Shown in pieces: positions 54,859 through 63,868 of a DNA stretch of 64,000 nt. The notes under the pieces are model-generated. The model was not told the DNA's origin. It saw only the letters and a list, made by a program, of their open reading frames with translations, and did not search any database. Position numbers and translations under genes: made by a program. Position 1 is the first letter of the stretch; every line of letters begins with the position of its first letter. The stretch covers positions 868,001 through 932,000 of the forward strand of contig NZ_JSYM01000001.1 of NCBI RefSeq assembly GCF_000812945.1. The letters are read 5' to 3'. Source of the DNA: Flavobacterium sp. AED. Lineage in GTDB: Bacteria; Bacteroidota; Bacteroidia; Flavobacteriales; Flavobacteriaceae.

Positions 54859-57693
54859 TTATGGGTTGATTGTCCAAGAAGCAAAAAACTGCTGTCCAAT
54901 TAATCCCGCACCTAATACTTGAGTATATTCTTTTCCACCAATGTTTGAAGCTCCTAACTTAAGAGTTGATTTTAGTTTTGGCATGTTATAATTTACTTGA
55001 GCATCGATTACTGTAGCTGAAGCGATCATACCATCCACCATTGTAGATTGCCATAAATACTCACTATTCCATCTTCCGCTAACGTTAAATCCAAAATTAT
55101 CAAATAACTTTTCATTTCCAAATGATGCTTTTACTCTATGTTTTGGTGTATTAAAACCAGCTTCAAAACTTGGATCTTTCTCTTGATCGAAATTAAATTC
55201 AGCATAATTATAGTTCACCCCAACTTCGAAATTTCTATATACTTTTTTAGAAAGCCCAATACCAAAACCAAGGGATTTGATTTCTATATTAGTATTCGTA
55301 TACAATTGATACGCTCTGTAATTACCATTTTGAAGCGCATGTAATGACTGTGCTCCAGAATCTGTTGGTCCTCCTAAAGGATTTGGAGAGTCTTGTGCTG
55401 TACCATAAAAAGGAGCTACAACATTTAAATTTCCAATAAAGTCATTGTAAATATTATAATATCCATTAATATCAATTGATACGTCTTTTATGAATGAACG
55501 ATATCCTAACTCAAATGCTTTAACCTGCTCTGGTTTTACATAATTTACATTTGTTTTTCTCAACAAAGCTGACCCAGCAACAGGATTACTCGCTGCCAAG
55601 GCGCTGAACGCACCTACCGAAGATGCTGTATAGGAGTTATTATAAGCATTCAATCCCGTCATAACAACAGTTGATCCACCAGCAAAAGCTTGACCTACTG
55701 CAGTCGAAACCGGTAAAGTTTCACTATATCTTGTTAAGTTATCAGGAGCTGAACCAAGCAATATCGCACTTCCCACATTGAAACCAATGTATTGATCTTG
55801 TGTTGATGGATTTCTAAAACCGGTTTGAAAAGAAGCTCTAAAGTTGTGTTTCTTACTTTCTCCAGCAGAATATACTAGAGATACTCTAGGTGAAAAACTA
55901 CCATCGAAATTTTTTGATTTATCATAACGAAGAGATCCTGTAAATTTCAATCTATCCTCTACAAATCTTTTTGTTAACTGTGTATAAGCACCGTATTCAT
56001 TGTAATTAATAGGTCCGTTTGCATCTGTATAAATTCTACCATGAGAGTTTAATTCATATAATCTAAAAGATCCACCCACTTGAATTTCGGCAAATTTTAT
56101 AACATCCTTAAAATTATAATTTGCATCCGAATGGTATATTTTAGAATTATCAACCAATTTTGAACCCGAAAGCACACTTGGATCAGCAATTACTTGATTG
56201 AAAGCATTTTTAAACTCTGGTGAACCTGGCAAAAATCTACCTGTATCAGCAGTAGCTCTAGCCGCTATATGCGCATTTTCAGGAGTCATACCTGCTAATG
56301 TAGACTGAATGTAAGCACCTGCGTACTGTCCAAACCATGTTTTATCATCCTTCCATTTTCTATTTACATTAATCCCTGTAAAAAGCATATCATAAGAATC
56401 TCCACCATCTTCAGTAGTAGTATACCCTCTTACAAAAAAGTTCTTCCCTTTAAATTCTAATTTATGTTGTTGCATAAAAAAGTTATTTAAATAATACCTA
56501 TTAGCCCCTTGATATACTGCATTTCCAAAACCAAATTTACTTTGCCAAATAATTTCTAAATTCTCATTTCCAAAAGGTCTGTAATGAAGAGAGAAATCAA
56601 TTTTAGTATTACTTGCTTTGTTATCTGTTAAATTAACCTCGTTATACCCAGTTCTACTTACATTATAATTAGGAAGTAAGTTTACGGCTCCTTGAGGTAT
56701 TAATCCTAAAGTAGCTAATGATTGTCCAACTCCTTTTAAATTTGTAGTAACTTCATCCCCATATACATTTATACCATCGTAATTTACATTACTTCTGTCT
56801 ATACCAGGATGAGTCTTGTCATCATAATTTGTCGCATGCCAATCTGTACCTCTCATATAAGTAAAGTTAACTTTACCTGCTAATTTTGAACTAAACGCAT
56901 GTGCCATTCTCACTCCATAATCAATAAAATCATTTGACCCTGCAGCCTCTTGACTGGTTTGTCCATATTTTGCGTAAGCTGTAATTCCCTGACTTGTAAA
57001 TGGACTTTTACTGTTCATAAACAAAATACCATTAAAAGCATTTGCCCCATATAAAGCAGACGATGCACCTGGCAATAACTCAACATTTTGAACGTCTATT
57101 TCTGAAACACCAATCAAATTCCCTAATACAAAATTCAACAACGGTGAAGAATTATCCATTCCGTCAACCAATTGCATAAAACGGGTATTCGCTACAGTGG
57201 CAAAACCACGAGTATTTATTGACTTAAAAGACAAACTACTAGTATTCATCTGAACTTCTTTCAAATTTTCTAAACCATCATAAAAAGTTGGAGATGCTGT
57301 TTTTTTAATATCCGCAATACTCATTCTTTCAATTGTAACCGGAGATTCTAATACTCTTTCTGGGGTTCTAGAAGCAGAAACGACAATCTCATTCAATTTT
57401 GTTTCTTCATCGGCAAGTTTAACCGTCACTTTTTGATTATTTGAAGAAACATTTACTCTTTGAGAACCATAACCTACACTTGTAACAGTAAGCACATAGG
57501 GTGGTTTTTTTGATGAATTTAAAGTAAATTTTCCATCAATGTCGGTAATGCTACCAGCGGTTTCTCCAACAATTTTGATGTTGGCTCCAGGAATAGGTTG
57601 ATTGTTACTGTCTGTAACAATACCTGAAATTGTGTTTTGAGCAAAAGTTAGGCTACAAAAAAACAATGACAAAAAAAGTAAATACACTCTCAT
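54859..57693 (-). CDS. TonB-dependent receptor with CarboxypepD_reg-like domain
   Basis: 944 residues. A signal peptide (ending LTFAQN) precedes a carboxypeptidase-regulatory-like domain (ISGIVTDSNNQPIPGANIKI, about 22-105). The plug follows, with IVVSASRTPERVLESPVTIE as the TonB-box-proximal region and QNVELLPGASSALYGANAFNGIL near 200-220, then a 22-strand barrel. It lacks a SusD partner, so it is not a SusCD-type glycan importer. It is the first gene of a two-gene operon with the SGNH lipoprotein. A substrate such as a fatty acid or lipid-derived ligand is inferred from that partner. Confidence 0.93.
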   Translation of the reverse strand: MRVYLLFLSLFFCSLTFAQNTISGIVTDSNNQPIPGANIKIVGETAGSITDIDGKFTLNSSKKPPYVLTVTSVGYGSQRVNVSSNNQKVTVKLADEETKLNEIVVSASRTPERVLESPVTIERMSIADIKKTASPTFYDGLENLKEVQMNTSSLSFKSINTRGFATVANTRFMQLVDGMDNSSPLLNFVLGNLIGVSEIDVQNVELLPGASSALYGANAFNGILFMNSKSPFTSQGITAYAKYGQTSQEAAGSNDFIDYGVRMAHAFSSKLAGKVNFTYMRGTDWHATNYDDKTHPGIDRSNVNYDGINVYGDEVTTNLKGVGQSLATLGLIPQGAVNLLPNYNVSRTGYNEVNLTDNKASNTKIDFSLHYRPFGNENLEIIWQSKFGFGNAVYQGANRYYLNNFFMQQHKLEFKGKNFFVRGYTTTEDGGDSYDMLFTGINVNRKWKDDKTWFGQYAGAYIQSTLAGMTPENAHIAARATADTGRFLPGSPEFKNAFNQVIADPSVLSGSKLVDNSKIYHSDANYNFKDVIKFAEIQVGGSFRLYELNSHGRIYTDANGPINYNEYGAYTQLTKRFVEDRLKFTGSLRYDKSKNFDGSFSPRVSLVYSAGESKKHNFRASFQTGFRNPSTQDQYIGFNVGSAILLGSAPDNLTRYSETLPVSTAVGQAFAGGSTVVMTGLNAYNNSYTASSVGAFSALAASNPVAGSALLRKTNVNYVKPEQVKAFELGYRSFIKDVSIDINGYYNIYNDFIGNLNVVAPFYGTAQDSPNPLGGPTDSGAQSLHALQNGNYRAYQLYTNTNIEIKSLGFGIGLSKKVYRNFEVGVNYNYAEFNFDQEKDPSFEAGFNTPKHRVKASFGNEKLFDNFGFNVSGRWNSEYLWQSTMVDGMIASATVIDAQVNYNMPKLKSTLKLGASNIGGKEYTQVLGAGLIGQQFFASWTINP

Positions 57694-58053
57694 TGGGTTA
57701 TAATTTGTTGGTTTATGAAGCCAAAATACAAATATTTTTGATATTAATAAAAAACAGCCTTTAAAATTTCATAATTATCAGTGATTTTAACCCATTTATG
57801 CTTATTCTTTATTTTTTGTTTTTTATTTTTTGTTAAAAATTAAGTAAAAATATCAAAATAACACTATGCACGCATATAATAAATGCATTAATCTTAATAA
57901 TTTTATTAATTTTTAGCTATTTAATAAAAATGATTTCAAGAAGAAAAAAAATCGTTTTTCAAGATATTTTTTCTTCTTGGCAAAAAAACAAGCATAAAAA
58001 AACCTCGAAAGAAAAATCTTTCGAGGTTATATCTTAAAGCAAATAATATCTTA
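57694..58053. other. 360-bp intergenic region between glmS and the TonB receptor
   Basis: No ORF is supportable. It holds the upstream region of the TonB receptor, an AT-rich 13-bp inverted repeat CAAGAAGAAAAAA / TTTTTTCTTCTTG (57937-57979), and the glmS terminator (57995-58028). Confidence 0.5.
57995..58028 (-). terminator. Terminator of glmS
   Basis: A perfect 12-bp stem AACCTCGAAAGA / TCTTTCGAGGTT with a 4-base loop and T-run on the minus strand. Confidence 0.9.
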
Positions 58054-59901
58054 TTATTCTACAGTAACTGATTTTGCTAAATTACGGGGTTGATCAACAT
58101 TACAATCTCTCATCACAGCAATATGATATGACAAAAGCTGTAAAGGAATTGTTGTTATTAACGGTGACAAAGCATCTGAAGTTTCTGGAATTTCGATTAC
58201 ATAATCTGCCAATTCACGAACTTGGGTATCACCTTTGGTTACTACCGCAATAATTTTTCCGCTTCTGGATTTAATTTCCTGGATATTACTGACAATCTTA
58301 TCGTAATGACCTTGCTTAGGCGCAATAACAACAACTGGCATATGCTCATCAATAAGCGCTATTGGACCATGTTTCATTTCAGCAGCCGGATACCCTTCCG
58401 CATGGATGTATGATATCTCCTTAAGTTTCAAAGCGCCTTCAAGAGCTACCGGGAAATTATATCCTCTTCCTAAATACAAACAGTTAGGAGCATCTTTAAA
58501 TGTAGCAGCAATTTCTTTTGCTCTTTCATTTGTTTCTAAAGCCTCTTTTACTTTTTCAGGTATGATTTCTAATTCTTGCAAATACCTATGGAAATCTGTA
58601 TTAGACATTGTTCCTTTGGCTTTAGCCAAACGCAACGCCATCATTGTCAATACTGTAATTTGAGTAGTAAATGCTTTTGTAGAAGCAACACCTATTTCAG
58701 GCCCTGCATGAGTATAGGCTCCTGCATGAGTTTCTCTTGAAATAGAAGAACCTACGACATTACAAACCCCAAATACAAAAGCTCCATTTTCTTTAGCCAA
58801 TTTTATCGCTGCCATAGTATCAGCAGTTTCTCCTGATTGAGAAATTGCAATAACAACATCTTTACTGCTTATTATTGGATTTCTATATCTAAATTCAGAA
58901 GCATATTCCACTTCAACCGGAATACGAGCAAACTCTTCAAATATATATTCCGCTACTAAACCGGCATGCCAAGAAGTACCGCAAGCCACAATTATTATTC
59001 GGTCAGCATTTAGAAATTTTTCTAAATTATCCTCAACACCAGACATTTGAATAATTCCTTCATTTGCATGAAGTCTACCACGATACGTATCTTTAATTAC
59101 GCTAGGTTGTTCGTAAATCTCTTTCAACATAAAGTGATCGTAACCTCCTTTCTCTATTTGCTCCAAATTCATTTGAAGTTCTTGAATATAAGGATCAACT
59201 AAAGAATCATCTTTAATTTTTCTTACTTTCATTGGTTTATGCAACCTGATGTTTGCCATCTCACCATCTTCTAAATAAATGGCGTTTGAAGTATATTCAA
59301 TAAATGGAGAAGCATCAGAAGCAATAAAATACTCCCCTTCACCTACACCAATTGCTAACGGACTTCCTAAACGTGCCGCAACAATTTCATTTGGATTTTT
59401 TTTATCAAAAACGGCAATTGCATAAGCACCAACCACTTGGTTTAAAGCAACCTGAACTGCTTTACCAATTTTTAATTTTTCTTTTTTCTGAACTTCTTCG
59501 ATAAGATTTACAAGAACTTCAGTATCTGTATCAGAATGAAAAACATATCCTCTTTTTATCAACTCCTTTTTCAATGGAGCATAATTTTCAATAATTCCAT
59601 TGTGAATTATAGCCAAATCACCTGAATTAGAAAGATGTGGATGCGAATTTACATCGTTTGGAACACCATGTGTAGCCCAACGCGTATGTCCCATTCCTAT
59701 AGTTCCATTAATAGAAATTTCTTTTACAGCTCTTTCTTCTAAATCTACAACTTTACCTTTAGTTTTAGAAATTTTCAAGTTCTCGCCATCATATAACATG
59801 ACACCGGCACTATCATACCCTCTATATTCTAATCGTTTCAACCCTTTTATAACAATAGGGTAAGCTTCTCTATAACCGATATATCCAACAATTCCACACA
59901 T
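58054..59901 (-). CDS. glmS: Glutamine--fructose-6-phosphate aminotransferase (isomerizing)
   Basis: 615 residues, full length. The N-terminal Ntn glutaminase half starts MCGIVGYIGYREAY with the Cys2 nucleophile. The C-terminal half has two SIS domains: VACGTSWHAGLVAEYIFEE, AISQSGETADTMAAI and EGALKLKEISYIHAEGYPAAE. It makes glucosamine-6-phosphate, the entry to peptidoglycan and LPS amino sugars. It is the last gene of the GT5-like/DUF4270/glmS run (8 bp after DUF4270). No glmS ribozyme would fit in the short spacer. Confidence 0.98.
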   Translation of the reverse strand: MCGIVGYIGYREAYPIVIKGLKRLEYRGYDSAGVMLYDGENLKISKTKGKVVDLEERAVKEISINGTIGMGHTRWATHGVPNDVNSHPHLSNSGDLAIIHNGIIENYAPLKKELIKRGYVFHSDTDTEVLVNLIEEVQKKEKLKIGKAVQVALNQVVGAYAIAVFDKKNPNEIVAARLGSPLAIGVGEGEYFIASDASPFIEYTSNAIYLEDGEMANIRLHKPMKVRKIKDDSLVDPYIQELQMNLEQIEKGGYDHFMLKEIYEQPSVIKDTYRGRLHANEGIIQMSGVEDNLEKFLNADRIIIVACGTSWHAGLVAEYIFEEFARIPVEVEYASEFRYRNPIISSKDVVIAISQSGETADTMAAIKLAKENGAFVFGVCNVVGSSISRETHAGAYTHAGPEIGVASTKAFTTQITVLTMMALRLAKAKGTMSNTDFHRYLQELEIIPEKVKEALETNERAKEIAATFKDAPNCLYLGRGYNFPVALEGALKLKEISYIHAEGYPAAEMKHGPIALIDEHMPVVVIAPKQGHYDKIVSNIQEIKSRSGKIIAVVTKGDTQVRELADYVIEIPETSDALSPLITTIPLQLLSYHIAVMRDCNVDQPRNLAKSVTVE

Positions 59902-59909
59902 AGCTTTAC

Positions 59910-61592
59910 TTAATTAGGTTTTGTATAAAAAATTTCAAGTTTTAATCTTTTGTCATAATTAGGATCACCGAAAGGAATGTTGTTTCCAAATAAAATGGTC
60001 CCTAATGGATTCATTACACTGGCTTTTGGAGCTTGAGTAATAACTGTATTTGGTGTTCTCAATTTATACGAAGCAACAGTATTTATATCTTCAGTAACCA
60101 CTAATCCTAATTTAACATTAGTTGAATCGACATTTTTAATAAGATTACGAATCTGATTTGTAATCCTGATTTTATAGGTCAATCCTCTTTTAGAAGTAGC
60201 ATCTGTATTTATATTACCATCAAATACTAATTTTGATTTTTTAGCATCAGCACTTGTTGTAGCGTCATTGTAATAATCAACAACAGGCCTATGATTTGTA
60301 AAATCGTACAAATAAATCCTTCTTGGCTCATAGTTATTAGCCATTGTACTTGCATCAATATGGAAAACAAGATTCGCTTCATTGACTAACCACTTTTTAC
60401 CATCAGCCGGATATCTTAAATCATCTAATTCATCTGAAACTCCATTAGGCCCAGTTAGATTCCCGTTAACATCATATCCTTTCAAATCTTTTTTATCAAA
60501 CAGATCAATGATAGCCATAGAACCTTCACCACCTTTTAAATATAATTTCCCATCTCCAGCAGTTGTATTTCCAGTATTTGGCAACGCATTATAGGTAACA
60601 CCCGCAGCTCCAAAGCTATTATTCAATAAACTTACAGAATTTCCGGTCATGTTAAGAACGATACTTTTTTTAACTCTTGTCACTGTCACAACACCACTTG
60701 TTGCTGTAGTAGATAAATCTTCATTATAATTAATGGTAATTTTTCCAGCTTTGAAATTTAACATCGCTACATTTCCTTCGCTACTTCCTGATTTCTCCAT
60801 TTTAAAATAAAGCCCTCTAAAATACTCTTTGAAAACATCATTTGAGGCCAACTTACCAGCAATAGCACCGTCAATAATCTTTGTTTTAAAATAACCTTTA
60901 TTCAAATTCAACTGCATTCCCGGAGGAGTTCGTGTTACAGTCTCTACTTTAGTAATAGAATCCGTTGTTTTAACAACATGTTCAGCCGGATCAAAGAAAA
61001 AATCATCGTTCTGAGCTAAATCACTATCATCATTCAAACGACTGGAAACTTTAGCATTTTCGAAATCAGTATTTTGGTTGGTATAATATTTTTGAGCTAG
61101 TTGAAATCCACCTGTAGGATCCGTATCTCTCATATAATATCCAGATTCGTAAACGCTTAATTTCATTGGTGCTTTATCAACACCATAAATCGAGTCTAAT
61201 GTATAAACATGACTACCGTCAGTATTTGTAACTGTTTTCGAAGCATTATAATAATAAGGAATCGTCAAAACTACACTCGTAATAAAAGGCTTTGCACTAA
61301 TACCTGTGGCAGTTACAGTGGAAGCTAAAGTCAATTGTGTGTTAAAATTGGCAGTCGTTTCTCCAAAATTAGGATTTTTATATATTCCTAATGGATTAAT
61401 AGCAAGATTATCAGATTGAATAGGTCCAATTTTTTGGTTATAAGCCAACACATTTGATGTATATGTGCTAAGATCAAAATGGTTATCCCCAATTAAATCT
61501 CCACCAATCGCATTATAATCTTTATCACAGGAATACAAAAGAATGATACTTGATAAAACCAGTATTTTCTTGAAAAAAGAAATATTGTACAT
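59910..61592 (-). CDS. DUF4270 lipoprotein
   Basis: 560 residues with a lipoprotein signal peptide (lipobox LLYSC, then DKDYN). The N-terminal YNAIGGDLIGDNHFDLSTYTSN and the C-terminal LGTILFGNNIPFGDPNYDKRLKLEIFYT are diagnostic of DUF4270, exported proteins of unknown function restricted to Bacteroidota. It is predicted to be beta-rich and periplasm/outer-membrane-facing. It sits between the half-size GT5 protein (21 bp upstream) and glmS (8 bp downstream). The neighbourhood hints at envelope polysaccharide or hexosamine metabolism, but that is inference from gene order. Confidence 0.9.
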   Translation of the reverse strand: MYNISFFKKILVLSSIILLYSCDKDYNAIGGDLIGDNHFDLSTYTSNVLAYNQKIGPIQSDNLAINPLGIYKNPNFGETTANFNTQLTLASTVTATGISAKPFITSVVLTIPYYYNASKTVTNTDGSHVYTLDSIYGVDKAPMKLSVYESGYYMRDTDPTGGFQLAQKYYTNQNTDFENAKVSSRLNDDSDLAQNDDFFFDPAEHVVKTTDSITKVETVTRTPPGMQLNLNKGYFKTKIIDGAIAGKLASNDVFKEYFRGLYFKMEKSGSSEGNVAMLNFKAGKITINYNEDLSTTATSGVVTVTRVKKSIVLNMTGNSVSLLNNSFGAAGVTYNALPNTGNTTAGDGKLYLKGGEGSMAIIDLFDKKDLKGYDVNGNLTGPNGVSDELDDLRYPADGKKWLVNEANLVFHIDASTMANNYEPRRIYLYDFTNHRPVVDYYNDATTSADAKKSKLVFDGNINTDATSKRGLTYKIRITNQIRNLIKNVDSTNVKLGLVVTEDINTVASYKLRTPNTVITQAPKASVMNPLGTILFGNNIPFGDPNYDKRLKLEIFYTKPN

Positions 61593-61613
61593 ATTAAATA
61601 ATAAAAGTTTAAT

Positions 61614-62420
61614 TTAAAGAACCTCGTTTTTATAGAAATTAGTATACGCTTCCGCGAATTTATCTTTCGGGACGAAAGGTAAAAAAGGTTTACCCGAAGA
61701 TTCTATAAATTTTGTTAAACTTGAAGACAGGTTTTCTGAAGCAATAATTACTGCATCAGAATGCATTACAGTTGCTTTTATAATGTTTTCATAATCTGGA
61801 ACCGACAAATCAGCTATTGCTTCATCAGGAATACCATCAAATTTAACCTTATTTATCATCTCTACGTCTAAAGTCCCTTCAAAAGACTGACTGTAAACTG
61901 AGGTTACAATCTTTGTTTCTGAAAATAAAGCTTCATTTTTATAAAAATGTTTCATGTAAATAGGCAACATTGCCGCCATCCATCCATGAACATGAATAAT
62001 ATCAGGAACCCAATTTAATTTTTTCACGGTTTCTACCACTCCTTTTGCAAAGAAAATAGCGCGCTCATCATTATCTGGGTACATAACCCCTTCTTCATCT
62101 GCAAATGTGGCTTTCCTTTTGAAATATTCATCATTATCAATAAAGTAAACTTGTATCCTCTCTTTAGGAATTGAAGCTACTTTTATAATCAATGGCATAT
62201 CTAAATCATTTACTACCAAATTCATCCCCGAAAGTCTAATTACTTCGTGTAATTGGTGTCTTCTCTCATTTATATTTCCATATCTAGGCATGAAAATTCT
62301 TATTTGTCCTCCCTGATCATTAATCATTTTCGGCACGTCATAAGACATTAAAGAAACCTCATTTTCAGCGAGATAAGGCACCACTTCAGATGATACATAT
62401 AATATCCTCTTATCTTTCAT
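61614..62420 (-). CDS. Half-size glycogen/starch synthase-like protein (GT5 N-terminal domain)
   Basis: 268 residues, matching only the N-terminal Rossmann domain of GT5 glycogen synthases (normally about 470-490 residues). It starts ILYVSSEVVPYLAENEVSLM. In true synthases that position carries the ADP-glucose-binding KxGGL motif, which is missing here, as is the C-terminal GT-B domain with the second nucleotide-binding half. The segment WVPDIIHVHGWMAAMLPIYM (about 131-150) keeps the HxHGW region. It is therefore unlikely to be a normal synthase and may be a regulatory or scaffold protein. It heads the DUF4270-glmS operon. Confidence 0.82.
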   Translation of the reverse strand: MKDKRILYVSSEVVPYLAENEVSLMSYDVPKMINDQGGQIRIFMPRYGNINERRHQLHEVIRLSGMNLVVNDLDMPLIIKVASIPKERIQVYFIDNDEYFKRKATFADEEGVMYPDNDERAIFFAKGVVETVKKLNWVPDIIHVHGWMAAMLPIYMKHFYKNEALFSETKIVTSVYSQSFEGTLDVEMINKVKFDGIPDEAIADLSVPDYENIIKATVMHSDAVIIASENLSSSLTKFIESSGKPFLPFVPKDKFAEAYTNFYKNEVL

Positions 62421-62458
62421 ATTGTAATTTACTTAGTTTATTGGTAATAAAAACCACG

Positions 62459-62466
62459 CAAAATTA
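62459..62466 (-). promoter_or_regulatory. Candidate -7 element (TAATTTTG) of the GT5-like/DUF4270/glmS operon
   Basis: Exact TAnnTTTG on the minus strand, 38 bases upstream of the GT5-like start codon. No clear -33 element. It is back to back with the panC element. Confidence 0.45.
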
Positions 62467-62497
62467 CAAAATTTTATGCAGTTATTAACTAAAATAT

Positions 62498-62505
62498 TAT
62501 GTTTG
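62498..62505 (+). promoter_or_regulatory. Candidate -7 element (TATGTTTG) of panC
   Basis: Exact TAnnTTTG. It overlaps the upstream in-frame ATG at 62499, so that ATG would lie at or before the transcript start. This favours the downstream ATG at 62529 as the true panC start. Confidence 0.5.
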
Positions 62506-62528
62506 CATTTAATTTTAATAATACCACC

Positions 62529-63377
62529 ATGCATATTTTCTATGGAAAAGCAGCTTTGAGAGACTATTTGAAATCTATCAAAACTTCAAATTCCACCATT
62601 GGATTCGTTCCAACTATGGGCGCTTTACATCAAGGTCATTTGGCTTTAATGCAAAAATCGCTATTGGAAAATGAAAATACTGTAGTGAGTATTTTTGTAA
62701 ATCCTACTCAATTTAACAATCCGGAAGATTTAGCAAAATACCCAAGGACTTTAGAAGAAGATGTGAAAAAACTTACTGCTTTGAATCCAAAAATTATCTT
62801 GTATGCTCCAACTGTCGAAGATATTTATGATGGGCAGCCACTATCACAATCCTTTGATTTTGACGGATTAGAAAACCAAATGGAAGGAGAATTCAGACCC
62901 GGACATTTTAATGGTGTTGGCACTATTGTAAAACGTCTTTTTGAAATTGTAGCACCTACAAACGCCTATTTTGGCGAGAAAGATTTTCAACAATTGCAAA
63001 TCGTCAAAAAAATGGTTGCTAAAGCCAACTTGAAAGTAAATGTAATTGGTTGTCCAATTTACAGGGAACCCAACCATCTGGCTATGAGCTCCCGAAATGA
63101 ACGTTTATCCTCACATGAAAGAGAAGAAGCCGCAATAATCTACAAAACACTAACAATTGCGAAAGAAAAATTTCAAACAGAAAGTCCCGAATCAGTAACG
63201 GAATGGGTTAAAAAAGCTTTCGAAAACAACACCCTTTTCGCATTAGAATATTTTGTAATTGCCGATGAGGAAACACTATTGCCCAGCGCAATAAAAGAAC
63301 CAAATAAGAAATACCGCGCTTTTATTGCCGTTTTTGTCAACAATATTCGTTTGATTGATACCATTTCATTAAATTAA
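62529..63377 (+). CDS. panC: Pantothenate synthetase
   Basis: 282 residues from ATG 62529, the normal PanC length. The frame is open to an ATG at 62499, but a -7 promoter element overlaps it. The enzyme joins pantoate and beta-alanine with ATP. Motifs are FVPTMGALHQGHLALM (HIGH-like), SIFVNPTQFNNPEDLAKYPRT, GEFRPGHFNGVGTIV, AYFGEKDFQQLQIV (KMSKS-equivalent region follows) and REPNHLAMSSRNERLS. panD starts 14 bp later, so the genes form an operon. It is divergent from the GT5-like gene. Confidence 0.97.
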   Translation: MHIFYGKAALRDYLKSIKTSNSTIGFVPTMGALHQGHLALMQKSLLENENTVVSIFVNPTQFNNPEDLAKYPRTLEEDVKKLTALNPKIILYAPTVEDIYDGQPLSQSFDFDGLENQMEGEFRPGHFNGVGTIVKRLFEIVAPTNAYFGEKDFQQLQIVKKMVAKANLKVNVIGCPIYREPNHLAMSSRNERLSSHEREEAAIIYKTLTIAKEKFQTESPESVTEWVKKAFENNTLFALEYFVIADEETLLPSAIKEPNKKYRAFIAVFVNNIRLIDTISLN

Positions 63378-63391
63378 TTTACTTTTGTAGC

Positions 63392-63742
63392 ATGCAAATT
63401 CAAGTCGTAAAATCAAAAATACACCGAGTAAAAGTAACTGGAGCCGATTTAAATTATATCGGAAGCATTACTATTGACGAAGCTTTACTAGATGCTTCTA
63501 ACATTATTGAAGGTGAAAAAGTCTCCATCGTAAACATCAACAATGGGGAACGCTTTGATACTTATGCTATCAAAGGCGAGAAAAATTCAGGTATCATTAC
63601 CCTAAATGGTCCGGCTGCTCGAAAAGTACAAAAAGACGATATCATCATTATCATTTCATATGCCACTTTAGAATTTGAAGAAGCCAAAACCTTCAAGCCG
63701 TGGATTATTTTTCCAAATGAAAATGACAATTCATTGACCTAG
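63392..63742 (+). CDS. panD: Aspartate 1-decarboxylase (pyruvoyl proenzyme)
   Basis: 116 residues, the standard PanD size. The self-processing site is Gly24-Ser25 in LNYIGSITIDEALLD; cleavage converts Ser25 to the pyruvoyl group. Also present are VNINNGERFDTYAIKGEKNSG and LNGPAARKVQKDDIIIIISYA. It supplies beta-alanine for PanC, the preceding gene, so the two together cover the beta-alanine branch and last step of pantothenate synthesis. Confidence 0.97.
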   Translation: MQIQVVKSKIHRVKVTGADLNYIGSITIDEALLDASNIIEGEKVSIVNINNGERFDTYAIKGEKNSGIITLNGPAARKVQKDDIIIIISYATLEFEEAKTFKPWIIFPNENDNSLT

Positions 63743-63868
63743 ATTTTTAGAATAAAAACAAATTGTTTGCTTTTTTGAACTGTAGTGTTTTTTGCTATTT
63801 CTATTTTAATAAAAGTAGTATATTGCTACTCCATTTAGAATAAATTTAATTTCTAAAACACCCAAATC

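Noticed and set aside
57937..57979. 13-bp inverted repeat CAAGAAGAAAAAA / TTTTTTCTTCTTG as a second glmS terminator
   Set aside because: Its stem is almost all A-T/purine-run sequence and a far better terminator lies at 57995-58028.
59902..59909. A glmS-type ribozyme or riboswitch upstream of glmS
   Set aside because: Only 8 bases separate DUF4270 and glmS, leaving no room for a ribozyme leader.
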